The notes: generated by a model not told the origin, from the letters alone. DNA of 64,000 bases from Epiperipatus broadwayi (GCA_028023455.1 JAQFVV010012507.1:3018901-3082900); one strand, 5' to 3'; shown: positions 1 through 13,486, counted from the stretch's first letter. Made by a program: numbers and translations.

Positions 1-2250
1 ATTTTATTTATTTAACATAAAATTGAAATATTATTAAACTCTTTAAAAGTAGGTTAGGTACATTTATTAAATAGTAACTTAAAAATAATATAATAATTAA
101 TTACATAAACTTATTTTTATAATTAATATAACACGGAATATTCTAATGAATGTTTATGAGTGAAAATGTGAATGATTTTTATTTTATGAAGCTGCAAATT
201 CGAAGAATACTGGATAGCAGAATGGACAATATTATTATTATGGTAAAAAATATTGTATAATGATTTTTAATGAATTTTATATGTTTTTCTTTAGATCAAC
301 TGAATATTATGTTGTTGTAGAATGAATGGATAAATATATTATGAAAACACATACATTATATTGATAACAGACTTTATTAAAATATGCATAATTTTTAATT
401 TATAATATCAACATAATACAACATTACGTAAGAAAGCTTAGAAGTAATTATATGATTCTTTCATAAATAATTTTGATATTTTATTTATGTTTAGTATTAG
501 AATGATGTTTATTATTTATCTAAGTAATTATTTTATTTTTGCAATTTAGAAAAGGATTTTAAAAGTCTATATTTTTGTGTATTTTGTTTATTGAATAAGT
601 TAAGTTACGTTTAGGTAGAAGCTTATATTTAGATTGAAAAGTTTACTAAGTATAAACGATGTAATATAGGTAATTTGGATAACGAATATTTTGTTTGAAG
701 TTGATGTTTGTTTTCCGGAAATTTTAAATAAATTTAGAATATGTTTTATAGATAGAAAATTATTAGAAAGGTTAGTAAAGCATATAGGGTAGAATAATGA
801 TTTTACACAGAAAAGAATCATAAAATTTATCTAATGTAATGTTTTATGAATTTAAAATTGATAAATGATTTAAATATTAATGTTTGAATAATACAAATAT
901 AGAATGCATATTTTATAAAACATATAACAGGAATTACATTAGGTGGAATATAATTATAGCCAATCATTTGTTTTTACATTATAAAGATATATTGATTTTA
1001 TATACAGGCATTAAGCAATGCTAATAATAAAGTGAATACAAGATAATACATTATAAATGATATTTAATTAATGTAGTTATTTAATAGGTAAAGCTACATT
1101 ATGTACACATGCTACAGAGATAGTTTTGACATATATTATTATTTGTAATAATTAAAAGGTACGACTATTTATTTAAAAATCTAAGTTTTGGAAAAACACA
1201 CTGTAATATTATCAACATAGCATTTGAAGGAATATAAAGTTGCTTATTAAGTACATAAGTTAATAACAGTGTAAGCCTCTTATATTTGTATTTTTTATTT
1301 TTTTTTATTTATTTGTTGTCATAAGTTCTAAACTGTAAATATTGTAAATAAATTTTATTTGAAGTTATTATAAATAAATTTGTTAATTTGTTTTAAAAGT
1401 GTGTCGAGTTTCCTTATTTTTCACCTCAGTATTTTGACATCAGATGATTTGAAATAAACATAATATTTGCACAAAAATTGAATTTGTTATTATTACTTAG
1501 AATGGAATACCATATTTGCTTAACATTATTTTATAAGAATTGATTGACATGAACATAAAATATTGCAATGGTCATAAGATGTTATAATGCACATTATAAG
1601 AATACAATATTGTTTATTGCCACAGATTATTAAGTATAAAATTTTGATCCATTTTAAATGAAGATACCATATGAAATAAAAGATATACATATGATTGTTT
1701 ATTCATTTAATGATTGATTATATAATAGAAATAGATGAGATTAAATTACACTCTAAGATTAGTATTATTTATTATTATTATTAAAATAGGTTAGGTGTAT
1801 TTAAGTTTGATATAAAATCCCACATCATACTTATTTACATGAGTTATTATTATTTTAAAACAGCTTAGAAGAACCTGAGATTATTTAATTATATTTTTAA
1901 GTTAAAAGTTAGGAATTATTTTAGTATTATTAAAGATAATTTATTTCATTTAAAAGTCATAAGAATGCTATAGATGTAGTGGTAAGATGATAAGGTAGTG
2001 GTAGTATTCTTATGCCATTGAGACAGTATCTTGGGAGATATTGACTCAGTGTAAATCTGCTTATTACTTTGTAACTTTACTTTGCAGTCTCATAATTTTA
2101 TAAATACTTATTTAATTAATATAATCTAGAATTCTATTGATTTTAAAGATTGATAATAAATTTAATTAAGATATGATAATATAAAAATATATTAAAGATA
2201 GATATGCAAATTTAATGAAGCATAATAATGTAACTGAGCTAGTTGTATTT
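1..2250. other. AT-rich sequence without recognisable genes
   Basis: I see no open frame with recognisable protein character on either strand. Open frames here are short and made of AT-rich low-complexity codons. Two short TAGGTTAGG-like stretches occur near 50 and 1787, but they are isolated and not a telomeric array. Confidence 0.6.
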
Positions 2251-2283
2251 TAAACTATTTTATATATATCCAGAAGTAAGGGT

Positions 2284-2287
<4 letters not shown>

Positions 2288-2374
<87 letters not shown>
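2288..2374. repeat. (TA)n dinucleotide array
   Basis: Two nearly pure TA runs are separated by a few bases (GCAA) near 2338-2341. The array abuts the left edge of the degraded Penelope-like element, as TA arrays do at several other element edges in this window. Confidence 0.95.
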
Positions 2375-2375
<1 letters not shown>

Positions 2376-2377
<2 letters not shown>

Positions 2378-2790
2378 CAAATTGCTGGTTTCTGAAAAAC
2401 CTTTTTTCTCTGTTCCATAGTGATAATATAGACTAACTATTTTCTTATAAGTGTGATGGGTTGTGGTAAACTGTAGTTTTGATTTTGCCATGAGGGAATC
2501 TTGTCACAACAATATCTAACAATGCCAATTTTTGTTCTTGTTCTGATTCTATTGTGAATTTCATTGAAGGGGATATGTTATTAATATGTTTACAGAATTC
2601 TTGTAGTAGTGCTTCACCATGAGTCCATAAAACAAATGTATCATCCACATAGTGCAGTCAAGCATTGGGTGGATATGGAGTAAGTTTTATGGCTGTAGCT
2701 TCAAGTTCTTCTATGTAAATATTGCAGATCAGGGGTAACAATGGTGAACCCATAGTTATTCCTTGATTTTGTTGAAATTATTCTGTCTTA
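2376..2790 (-). pseudogene. Penelope-like element PLE-2, inverted left arm: reverse transcriptase fragment
   Basis: Read on the minus strand this is the catalytic end of a PLE reverse transcriptase. Near 2755 it has a GSPLLPLICNIYIEELEA-like stretch, matching the GSPLSP.lA.lYmEE.E motif. Near 2640-2652 it has an intact YVDD box followed by TFVLWTHG. The PLE-type block FTIESEQ...LALLDIVVTR then follows near 2510-2570. A stop separates the first two blocks and nothing N-terminal is present. The same region is repeated in inverse orientation from about 2795, so this is one arm of an inverted pair. It is a dead fragment; the family call rests on motif order and on the GIY-YIG domain in the partner arm. 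Confidence 0.72.
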
Positions 2791-2794
2791 GCTT

Positions 2795-3720
2795 GAAACC
2801 ACAGCCATAAAAAACTATTCCATATTCACCTAATGTTTGGCTGCACTATGTGCATGATATATTTGTTATATAACTACATGGTGAAGCACTACTACAAACT
2901 TTTTTGAAATACATCAACAACATATCCCCTTCAATTAAATTCATAATAGAATCAAAACAAAAACGAAATTGGCATTCTTAGATGTTTTTGTGACAAGATC
3001 CTGCATGGCAAAATCAAAAACACAATTTACTGATAACTCACATATACAGGAAAATACTTAGCCTATATATTCAATCATACCAGAAACACAAAACATGGAG
3101 TTATACTATCACCATGAAACAGAGCAAAAGAAGTTTGTTCAGAAACCAGCAATTTTAAAGAAAAAATCTATATAGAATAAACTCTTATGAAAAATGGGTA
3201 TCCATAAGCTGTTATTAAGAATACTGTAAATAGAAAACAAAAAGAACCTTAAAAACAATTATTGATACTGTAGTATATCCAATACATACCAAAAAATAGC
3301 AGATAAATTAAGAAAAATCTGCAATCAGTATAACATCAGAACACCTTCCAGACACATACCACACTACAAGGACTTCTAATATCTACAAAGCCTAAATTTG
3401 TAATACTAAAAAGAAAAAACTGCATCTATAAAATAATATGTGAGTGTGAAAGAACATATATTGATGAGACCAGTTGTCCCTTTGAAAAGCACCTGAAAAA
3501 ACCCAAACTGATAATTAAAAAAGAGAAAACATGTTTTAGGTAGAAGACCATGCATGTACCAAAGAACATATGTTCTATTGGGAAAATACAAAAATATTGA
3601 ATAGAAAAGAAAAGGTACAAAGAAGAAAATTTTTAAAATCTGCTTACATAACCATGGCAATCAATCCCATAAGTCAACCTAGTGTGACTATATATAATGT
3701 ATTCAAATGACTAAACAACT
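2795..3720 (+). pseudogene. Penelope-like element PLE-2, right arm: RT end plus GIY-YIG endonuclease
   Basis: The plus strand repeats the left arm in reverse and continues further downstream. At 2840-2870 the polymerase box reads YVHD instead of YVDD, so the catalytic motif is damaged. At about 3415-3520 a GIY-YIG-like endonuclease start is visible: IYKIICECERTYIDETS, then FEKHLKK. This matches the PLE pattern I-x-C-x2-C-x3-Y-I-G-x-T, with the glycine of YIG changed to aspartate. Several stops and frameshifts interrupt the frame. In intact PLEs this domain nicks target DNA for primed reverse transcription; this copy cannot be functional. Confidence 0.75.
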
Positions 3721-3795
3721 TTGCTTTTAAAAAAAATTGAAGAAAGAAGAAACATCATAAATAAGTATATGAAGTTTCTACTGACTATTGCCTTT

Positions 3796-3965
3796 GGCAG
3801 GATGGCTCAGTCAGTTAAAGTTTTATCTTGAAATTCAATACTCAAGTATTTAAGGATCCAGGTTCAATTACCATGTTAGTACTGTCACTGGTCAGGCCAC
3901 AAACACATAAAGAAGAGGGGAGAATATTTCCTGTGTTCTATTACTAACAGTTAAATGTATTTGGA
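3796..3965 (+). mobile_element. tRNA-derived SINE
   Basis: A tRNA-like head carries an A-box-like GGATGGCTCAGTCAGTTA (about 3799-3816) and a B-box-like GGTTCAATTACC (3861-3872), about 55 bases apart as in internal RNA polymerase III promoters. A non-tRNA body follows (ACTGTCACTGGTCAGGCCAC) and then AT-rich sequence. The anticodon region does not fold cleanly, so this is not a working tRNA gene. The 3' limit is approximate. Confidence 0.6.
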
Positions 3966-6515
3966 ATATTAAAGTAAAGTTAAATTTTAATTAATCAATA
4001 ATTAGTTAACATCATCATGTAGAAATAGCAGAGAAGGTTTTTACGCCTTTAAAAGAAATCGGTGAAATTATTGCTTAACTCTTCTAAATGACATTTAAAC
4101 ATATAGTTTATTTATTACACCTCAAAATCTTTTACTGAATTTATTTGTGTGGCTTATTTGTTAGGAATAACATTCTACTAATAAAAATATAGCTGGTATC
4201 ATTAGAATGCATTATTGCATATCATAGCATTTTGAAAATTAAAATTAGTATATAGGAGTGATGCATAAGACATTCCTTATAAATCTAATTATATAGCTAA
4301 AGATGATCAAATACTCGCAGGTTTGAGGTTGAAACTTAAAAACCCATAAAACATATGACATTCAATATAGCAAAACTTTATCGAAGTTAAAAATTTACTT
4401 ACATATATACAATCTAGTCCTAAGGTAAATCATACTTTTAACCATATCCAATATCAGAAATAATAAAATTAATAAAGTACCTGTACATTTATATAATAAT
4501 ATCTGGATAACTTTTATATTTTTAATTACACTAATAATAATAACTAACTAAATAAGATGCAATTATAATGAAGATCATTAAGAAATCCATTGATTTACAC
4601 TCCAACAGTTAAAAATGATATAAATTTATCCTAAGGATATATTTATACTTGTATAATTATTTCAATGTTTTTGGGAATTCACAGAAACATTGTAATAAAA
4701 GCATCAAAAGATGTTATAGAGCACAATCAATTTTCTTTTTGTAATTTAATCTTAAATGAAATGCAATATAAAGATGAATAAAATTTCATTAAGCACACTT
4801 GTTAATACAATGTGAGTTATATTTAACATAATAATCTATTTCAAGGATTGCTGATAAATTAAACTTTTATAATATTTAATACTTTGCATTTCTAATTCAT
4901 AATCCATAAGAATTATTAACATATTTGGCATTTATAATTCATTATTCATTTCTTAAAGCACCAGAGATGAATAGCAATTTACTATACAAAGTAAATTAAT
5001 CTACTTATAAAGACATTGTAGCCTTATAGCCAAAGGATTGGCATGCAGCAATTCTTTTATTTGAAATATTGTATTGAACCATTAGTTTATAGATATCTAA
5101 CTCTTGTTACTAAAGAATTCAAATCATATATATTATATATGACCAAGCAAATAGGCTATAATTTATGAACAGATTGATTGTATTGATATTTAACTAAAAT
5201 TCATTTCTCCAAGCAATGAAGTTTATTATGGTATATTTGAATTGTAAATCATTACTTAAAATTTTCTTTCAGTAATTTATGATACTTTTTTAAATGAAGA
5301 GAAAAGTTGCTTCACCATTTTTTTCAATAGATACAAGTGACTTAAGTGAAGTTGATAAATATAATTTTATAAATATATCAACTATTTACCATTGCTTTAA
5401 AATAAAAAAAACAGGAATTGAAATGAAATTGTAGATGTATTCCAAGAGTAAATTTATCAAGTTTCCATTAATAATTGACTGAAATCAATGAAATTTTCTT
5501 GAAATAATAATCAATAATAGTTTATTGTCTATTTGTTGTTGTCTATTCTTTTCATATTCTGATGAGAAGAAAAAATTTTGGCCAAGCTAATATAAAATGC
5601 TTAGGCTGTGTTAGTTTAATTGACTGTGATGATGGAGACAAATAAACTGGCTATTTTAATGTTTTAATCTGCTTTGGTTTTGAATGTAATAAAATTTTGT
5701 GAAGAGATTGGCTGGTTTTTCTAAGTATCAGTCACTGGTGTTTTCTTATTTTTCCAGGAAAATTAGGATAAATTTTCCATGGTTACTAAACATGCAGACT
5801 CTAGATACTACCTGTTTTTGAATTAATGTGATAATTTTTATGAAAGAAGTTCAAAATGAAGATAAAAAAATACTAATAATAATTTCAAACTTTTCAATCA
5901 TTTCATTGTGCTTCTGGTTTTAAAATAATTTTACAATCATTTATTTAAAACAAATAACATACAACACCTTAAAAATTAAACAAATTATATTATTAAATAA
6001 ATATTTTTTTTTAAAACCAAGCAAACTAAATTAATTTTGCTAAATCTAAAATACATAAACTTTCATGCATGCACATAAAATATAATAACTTTGTTCTATT
6101 CCTTAAATAAGATACAATCTTAAATATAATTACTTCCCTTTAAATATTCTGTGTTGTAATGTCAGATTTATGATTCTATTTCATATTTCCTTACCAATAT
6201 ATTTGTTTTATGCATGTATGTGTGTATCTATCAGTTTATACAATTTTATAGCAATTTTCCATAATAAGAATAATAATGAAAATACAAACATAAATATTTT
6301 TATATAAGCATTAATTAAAAAATTTACTTGGGAAGATATTTTTAAATCTTTTATAAAATTATATTTTTCTCTTAAGCATCAATCTGATATTAATTGTATT
6401 ATATTAACCAATAATAGTGATAAATATATTTGCTTAACCATAAAAATAAAGCCAATAAAAATTGTATAGATTTTTGAGTTATATTAGATAATTATAATCA
6501 TAACTGTAATGTCGC
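3966..6515. other. AT-rich sequence without recognisable genes
   Basis: No coding frame, RNA gene or clear repeat was recognised on either strand. Only short A/T homopolymers and scattered ATAAT-type simple sequence are visible. Confidence 0.55.
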
Positions 6516-6516
6516 A

Positions 6517-6517
<1 letters not shown>

Positions 6518-6564
<47 letters not shown>

Positions 6565-6566
6565 AC

Positions 6567-6603
<37 letters not shown>

Positions 6604-6612
6604 TTGAGGTGG
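6518..6612. repeat. (TA)n array enclosed in a short inverted repeat
   Basis: A TA array (about 6522-6562) is followed by CCACCTCA (6563-6570), a second TA array, and then TGAGGTGG (6605-6612). The two 8-base words are exact reverse complements. The second TA array is therefore the stem of a potential cruciform. Confidence 0.9.
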
Positions 6613-9600
6613 AACCTGATACTAAATCAGTACTGCTAATAGTGATGAGTAGATACAAATAATAGTATTTATAACATGTAGCCACACTTTATTGTTTTAC
6701 TATGTTATTTGATGAAAACACTTTACAAGCTCTGCTCATATTTCTAATTTAATTTGTTCAGGATCTAATTCCTTCCTTTTTATTTGTAAGATCCTAGTGA
6801 GAATTTCCTCAATAGTTATAACATTTTATTTTTAAATTTAAGCCTTTTTCTATATTATATATTGATAATATTTATATTATTTATTACAAATGTAAACTTT
6901 CAAATTAGTGACATTTTAAAAGATAATATTTGAACTTTGCAAAATATGAAAATAAATTACTAAACAGAGTTTAAATATAACAATAGTACTTTTAATTATT
7001 GGACATAATGTTGCTCATTTATAAAGCTTGTAGTATTAAATATTTATTATTTGAATTTAAAATTTCAAATAGTAATGAATTTTAGTGTAGATATCATTAA
7101 AAATGAAAAATATGTTTGAAGTTTTAAAATTAAATTTATTATTATTAAAATTTTAAAAGAATTTTTTTTTTTACTAGTGTTTATAAAAGCTATTTTTGTT
7201 AGTCAGTAAAAACAACTGCATTTCTGTAATTATGTTTTTAATAACTTCTTCCCCTTAAAAGCACATATTTCAAATAAAATCTAATTGTAATCATATAGTT
7301 TTTAATATTTTACAAATATATTGCATAAATAATATTAAATTTTAAAGAAATACTGAAAATTGCAATTTTTTTTTTGTTCAAGAAGATATATTCAAAATTT
7401 TCCTTCAGGCCAAATATTCTACCAATCAAAAATTATCACTTGCATAGTGATCAAAAGGGAAATTTGTCAGCTTGTTTTATATGCAAATTGGCATTTTAAT
7501 TTTCTTGAGATCCATATGATACTAACATGTTCAGATTTTTTTAAATATTAATTTCCATGCAAAAAAAAATGGTGAATGGTAATCTAATGTTATAGATAAT
7601 CACAAAGCTAAAAGTAATAACAGTGTCACCATAATGCCCAAAACATTTTAAAATAAATGTTTTATAGCATCTAAATCAGAAATCATTAAACATAATAAAA
7701 AAATTAATTTACCCAGAAACAATATTTATTATTAATTATATCATTGTAAAAATTCTCATCATCCTTGATATTACATAGCTTGAATACTCAACTCAAAAAA
7801 TAATACTGAAAAACTGGTTATATTTTTTTACCAATAATCACTCTTATTTATTTCTCTGGCTTAATCATAATAGAGTAGTTTTATTTGTTTAACATTATGA
7901 ATGCTTCTACATTTTCAGCATCAGATTTAGATTCAAAATACTGATTTGTATGTTCTTATTATTCTTTAATTGTTAACTATCTATTAAGTTAGTCATACTC
8001 TAGTATAACTTAGAGCACTAAGAACTCTTTTCTGGGTGTAGAAACTCATGGTCAGATATATAACTATATGCTAAGCAAACAAGTTGAGAATTGAATAAAA
8101 AATAAATGCAACTATTATTTTCTAATTTTCAAATACTTTAATTAATTAACAAATTATGAAAATGACAAAAAAATTTAATTATATACAAAATCACATTTTA
8201 TTCCCATGAAAATACATTAAATCATCTTATATAATGGATACATTTATAAATTATCTCTACTCCATTTGTATATATCTCAGACAAAGATCAACACCACTTT
8301 AGACATATAGGTCATGTGCCAAGAAATCATTTGTTAATTGGATACACACAACATATACAAAACAATATAATTTTTTATTTTAAAGATCATAAAAATATTA
8401 TATAAAAAGTATACAAATCATTTTAAATTAATTTTTTTATCAATTTTCAGAGAAACATTTCATATTAACACTTTCATTTTCAGTTTTTTTTTTTACTTTA
8501 ATGTGCATGACATAATTTAACTATCTTTTTTTTTTTTTTTTTTTTGGCAAAATCAAATGTTTTAGATAGACAGTTATTTTTATCTATAATTTTTTTGATT
8601 TATGTTCTTTATAAGTTTAATATTTTTCAAGTTATCATTATGTATTAATTTGTTTGATGAATTTCATTTTTTATAATTTCTTTGTTGGGACAAGTCTAAT
8701 GACTGAGGGCGACATTTAACTTATAAGTCACACAGTAGGCAAATTATAAGATATTTTTAATGGTCTACATCCATTTTTTTTACCTGTGATTACATTTCCA
8801 GATAATGATGATGATTCAATTAAAGTTGACAGTAAAATATTTTATAATTTCAAATCACTAATAAATAATATTCTTGTGGCTGCAATTAAAAAATGATAAT
8901 ATTTTACAGTTTTTATTCTGGCTTTTATCCCCAATGACTTGAAACTAATAACGTTTTTTTGAAGGGATTTTTTTTTTAATTTTTGAGAAAGTTCTAGTTT
9001 TGATGTCTTCAAACACTGCAACTAATTAATACCTGAAATTAGCATAACTATAAAGGAATTGATGTTTTTTCATCTCTTTATATACATTTGATTTTTTGCA
9101 AATAACCATTTGTCCTGCCTGAAATTGAAAAACAAGTTGCTTTCTGTTTAAAAAATATAATAACGTGGTTACCTGGATGACATGTTTGTTTTCACACAGA
9201 CTTGTTAATGTTTCATTTAATTAATATATTGAATTAAAAATAACAAAAAAAATTATATATTACTATCTTTAAATAACATTTTTAATTTATAAATTTGATT
9301 CTTACTTTTTAAAATAATATATATATAAATTAATTATTAAAATTAAAAAAAAAAAATTTATCAAAAAAAAAAACAACAACGTTGTGTTGCTAATATCCAA
9401 ATTTTCAATACTTACAGTAGTTTCAATAATATATAATTAAATAAAATGGAACATAAAATAGATATTTTTTTTATTATAAATGATTAAGTTATTATTTTAT
9501 CTTCTGTGACAATATTAGTTTACTACAAAAACTTGTCTAATGGGAGTAATCCTTTTTTTCTCATAACATAATAATTATTAGTCTTAATTAAAATTGCCTT

Positions 9601-10840
9601 ACAAAATTTTCAATATTTAGTTAATTTTAACTATAGCAGAAGTTGGGTTTAAATCTTTAAAACTGTGTAAATAATTTAGAATTTGTGAAAAATATTAAAT
9701 AGTAGGATATTCATTAAACATTATGCATATAAATGAATTTTTATAAAATATTCAAACTATCCTCCTACACATTATACTTCAGTCACCTCTGTGATATAAA
9801 CAGGTGATTTGAATATTTTCTATTTAATTTTCAACTAGTAGTATGCACTGGAATATTTTCTTCAATAATTTTTTATACACTCACATATATTCTAATATTT
9901 CGTTAACTATATTTCATGATTTGGAATTCGATTATATAAAATCAACAATAAATTATTATGGATCCAAAGGTCTACCTCTCCCCTCTATTTAATATGTAAT
10001 TGTTTTTTTTTATTATTTTAATTTTCATGCTCTTTTTTCCCCTCTTGGTTAAATTGTATAATTTCACTTTTCTACTCTTGGTTTAATTACTAGTTCATAT
10101 TATACACTCATTATAATACATACACTCTACGAGATTCTATACATTTCTATATGGAAACAAATGTAAAATTAGTAATTATAAAATTCAAATAATCATTAAA
10201 TATTATACCATAAAAAAGGAGAATATATAAAAGTTGGTTATATATTTAAAGTGACCTATAATTCAAATTGAGTCTTGGCAATGTAATGCCTGAATCTTTC
10301 ACCATTAGAATCTGAGTAAATTTTTCATATTTTTTTCTCTGGTGTATAGTATAGAACATTAATATTTTTTACACATTCTTTTCTACTTTTAATTAATGTT
10401 GGTTATCTTGCATAGATTCAATAAAAAGATGCCCAGAAACTATTTATCAATATGTTCTGATGATTAATAGTAAAGAAAAATATATAACTTAATCGTTTGA
10501 TTTCCTAACCTTTTATATCATTTGTTGATTCTATTTTTATTTTATTTAAAAACATTTAAAGAAAGAAACTGCTAATTAAGAATACGTTTCCACATTTTGA
10601 TCTCTTTATAACAATATTTTACTGACTTTATTTAAAAATAATCTTTAATTTTATAAAGAATTTGACAGCAATATTTTTTCTCTTTTCTTAATCTCTCTTT
10701 AGCATTCACATAATCTTATAAAGTATTTAACGACAAATTATTATTCTAATTTTGTTAGTTTTAATTTGCTGTTTATTTCACCGAAAAATAATTGCTTGCT
10801 TGTTATTTTACTTATCATTTTCTCTCGTCTAAAATCATTT
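6613..10840. other. AT-rich sequence without recognisable genes
   Basis: Long A and T homopolymers (for example about 8527-8545) and AT-rich low complexity sequence are all I can see. No frame shows protein-like composition, and no repeat longer than a few tens of bases was noticed. Confidence 0.55.
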
Positions 10841-10844
10841 CTCT

Positions 10845-11225
10845 CTCCAAATCATTATTTGATCATAATGTCGCAATATATAAAAAAATATATATGATTA
10901 TTCCACCCACATAATTGTTTAGCAATAGCCAGAAAAAAATGAATTCCATCTTATTCTGTTTGCTACTAAGCAATTATAAATAAGTGACGTAATTAAGTTC
11001 AATATTTTTATTGATATGTGGGTGGGATAATTCTTAATATATTTTCTTCAGTTCTATCTTCAAATCATTATTTGGTCATAATATTTCAATATACGTGTAC
11101 ATAATTATTCCACCCACATAATTGCTTAGCAATAGCCGAAAAAAAAATCATCTTATTCTGCTTACTACTAAGCAATTATAGCCCTATTGATACGTGGGTG
11201 GGATAATTCTTAACACGTTTTCTCT
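10845..11225. repeat. Two tandem copies of a foldback (MITE-like) unit
   Basis: A unit of about 180-205 bp occurs twice, from about 10845 and from about 11052. Each copy starts with an AAATCATTATTTGRTCATAA-like segment. It then has outer inverted arms around ATTATTCCACCCACAT (10898 and 11105) and its near complement GTGGGTGGGATAAT (11018 and 11194). An inner pair, TAATTGCTTAG / CTAAGCAATTA, is perfect in copy 2. Each unit can form a hairpin. No coding sequence is present, so it is either a non-autonomous foldback element or a duplicated local palindrome. Confidence 0.75.
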
Positions 11226-11939
11226 AGTTAGCAGTAGGCAAAGTTAATCTTTTTTAGATTGCAATAGACCGGCAGTTTTACTTCCACGCTCAGCCTGGGG
11301 CAGTTAATTTTGATTCGTTAGCCCTAAGTAAAAGTTTTCTAAGTAAATATTTATAAATGGTAAACTCCACACAATAAATATTTCCATTTAAACATTTATT
11401 AAAAATATTATAATATACATATAATTCGAGATTTAAGACTCATTCCACTGGAGGCACTCTATTATGTATATATGTGTGTAGAGTAAGATAATGCAATAAG
11501 ATAAATGCCAGTAATACATACATATCATTTGCTAATAAAGGTGTTCTAAATGATTAAATGCTGAAATTATTAAAATAATCAATTCACAACAATATGGTAT
11601 GTTAAATACAGTTTATAAATAATATAGCCATATATTTTTTTTCACACAATAATGTTACCTAGTGCAAAATCTAATACTACAATGTTATGTATCATAATTC
11701 CTATTTATTGCCTTCCCATTCAATGTTCCCAGATTAATTTCTAGCTAATGAATTTTATTATTGAGAGGCTTTGTGTCATGAAACAGTACATTAGATTTAA
11801 TCACCACTTCCAGTACCTTTATCATTTAGTTTAACTATTTTTAATCCCAACTAATTTACTTGTATAGTCATACAGATCTAAAACTAGTTCAATATATATA
11901 TATATTGAAGCTGTAAATATCCTATTCATATTTACACTT

Positions 11940-12045
11940 CATTTAAAGCAAATGGTAGCAGCACTAGTATGAGGTTTGAACCCATTTGATGGCTCACGGT
12001 TGCCTGTCTCAAGCATTAGGCAGCTATAATACCTATAAGTATCAT
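11940..12045 (-). mobile_element. Possible tRNA-derived SINE relic
   Basis: On the minus strand a B-box-like GGGTTCAAACCTC lies near 11966-11980. A stem-like TGCCTAATGCTTGAGACAGGC, similar to an anticodon arm, lies upstream of it. The A box is weak and no tail is clear. The call is tentative. Confidence 0.3.
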
Positions 12046-12793
12046 GTCATAATTTAATATTATATTTTTTTATCACCATGTATGTACATGTGTGCACATA
12101 CATGCACATAAAATAATCTTGGTTGTTATATAATATGAATTTGTAAATTGTATCTATTTTTAAAAAAATTATCTAATATGTTAGCATTTACCATTATATT
12201 TTAAATTATTGTATGTAAAACTAACCTGTTAATTAATTTCTAATATCTTAGAAATCTATTTATGTTTATTACTAAACTTGAAAATTGGAAATTTAAAAGT
12301 AAATTATGAAATGTATAAGTACTACAATTAGTCCAAATAATTTTGTTAAATTCTTGTACTACTTATTTCATTTTGTGACATTTATATTTATCAGTCTAAA
12401 AGAAAATACCTCAAATTCAATTTACTTAAAACAATCAAGGGACATTAATTATTGTAATTTATAAAGTATAACAAAATTTAAGAATTTCATGATTAAAGTT
12501 TTTTTTCTTTTGTTACTAATTAAATTCTTTACTAATCTCCAATCAAATTAAATGAGCTGTATATTGTGAAGTGAGAACTCATTATCAAATTTAATTAAAA
12601 TTTTTGCTGTATTTGGTGTTTTCTTTATATTTTTTATAGCTATGAGGAAATGTGGATTTGCCATCTTGGTATGAGCCAGCCAATAGCAGGAAATCATTAT
12701 CAACACCAACCACAGAGAACTTTCTTGGGAATTTGCAATTGGTAGCTGTCAAAGTTCGATGGATCCTATAGATAATTTTGAAAAAAATAGCCC

Positions 12794-13486
12794 AAAAACA
12801 TTTAAAAAATCATTATTTTAGCTTACTTACTGAAGAGTACCTATTCTATTTGAAAGAAAAATTTTCAAAATGATGGGGTAAAAAAAAATAGATTGTTCAT
12901 TCCAAATCTGTCGGCAAGTCATCATTATGCTCTGCAAGCCCGTAATATCAAGTTCAGTACTAATGAACTGTATCCAGAAAGTCTAACAAGATAAATACCA
13001 GCTTTAATCAACTCTGCTTTGAAGAATGGACCATTTGCCAATTGGTAGTGAGGTAAATGCCTTTAACAAGCCAACAATTTTTAAATGTAATTTTCAATTT
13101 CTTTTATTTTAATTCCCAAAGTATAGATTTGTAATGTTTAAAAACATTTAAAAAATCATTATTTTAGCTTACTTACTGAAGAGTACCTATTCTATTTGAA
13201 AGAAAAATTTTCAAAATGATGGGGTAAAAAAAAATAGATTGTTCATTCCAAATCTGTCGGCAAGTCATCATTATGCTCTGCAAGCCCGTAACATCAAGTT
13301 CAGTACTAATGAACTGTATCCAGAAAGTCTAACAAGATAAATACCAGCTTTAATCAACTCTGCTTTGAAGAATGGACCATTTGCCAATTGGTAGTGAGGT
13401 AAATGCCTTTAACAAGCCAACAATTTTTAAATGTAATTTTCAATTTCTTTTATTTTAATTCCCAAAGTATAGATTTGTAATGTTTA
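12794..13486. repeat. 346-bp tandem duplication (two nearly identical copies)
   Basis: The stretch beginning AAAAACATTTAAAAAATC at 12794 repeats at 13140, giving a period of 346 bp, and the second copy ends at about 13486. Comparing by eye I find a single difference (TAATATC versus TAACATC), so the duplication is recent. Each copy contains a short open stretch on the plus strand with protein-like composition (including LFIPNLSASHHYALQARN) that ends at a stop. A similar stretch (YEEMWICHLGMSQPIAGNHY) precedes the first copy at about 12640-12745 after a pyrimidine-rich TATTTTTTATAG. I do not recognise either peptide; they could be exon remnants or chance. Confidence 0.92.

Noticed and set aside
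45-60. TAGGTTAGG-like words resembling insect-type telomere repeat
   Set aside because: Only one or two units here and near 1787; no array.
3406-3660. Minus-strand open frames of 64 and 84 codons
   Set aside because: These are shadows of the PLE-2 GIY-YIG region on the opposite strand.
7360-7551. 63-codon plus-strand frame
   Set aside because: Short, AT-driven, with no resemblance to a family and no context.
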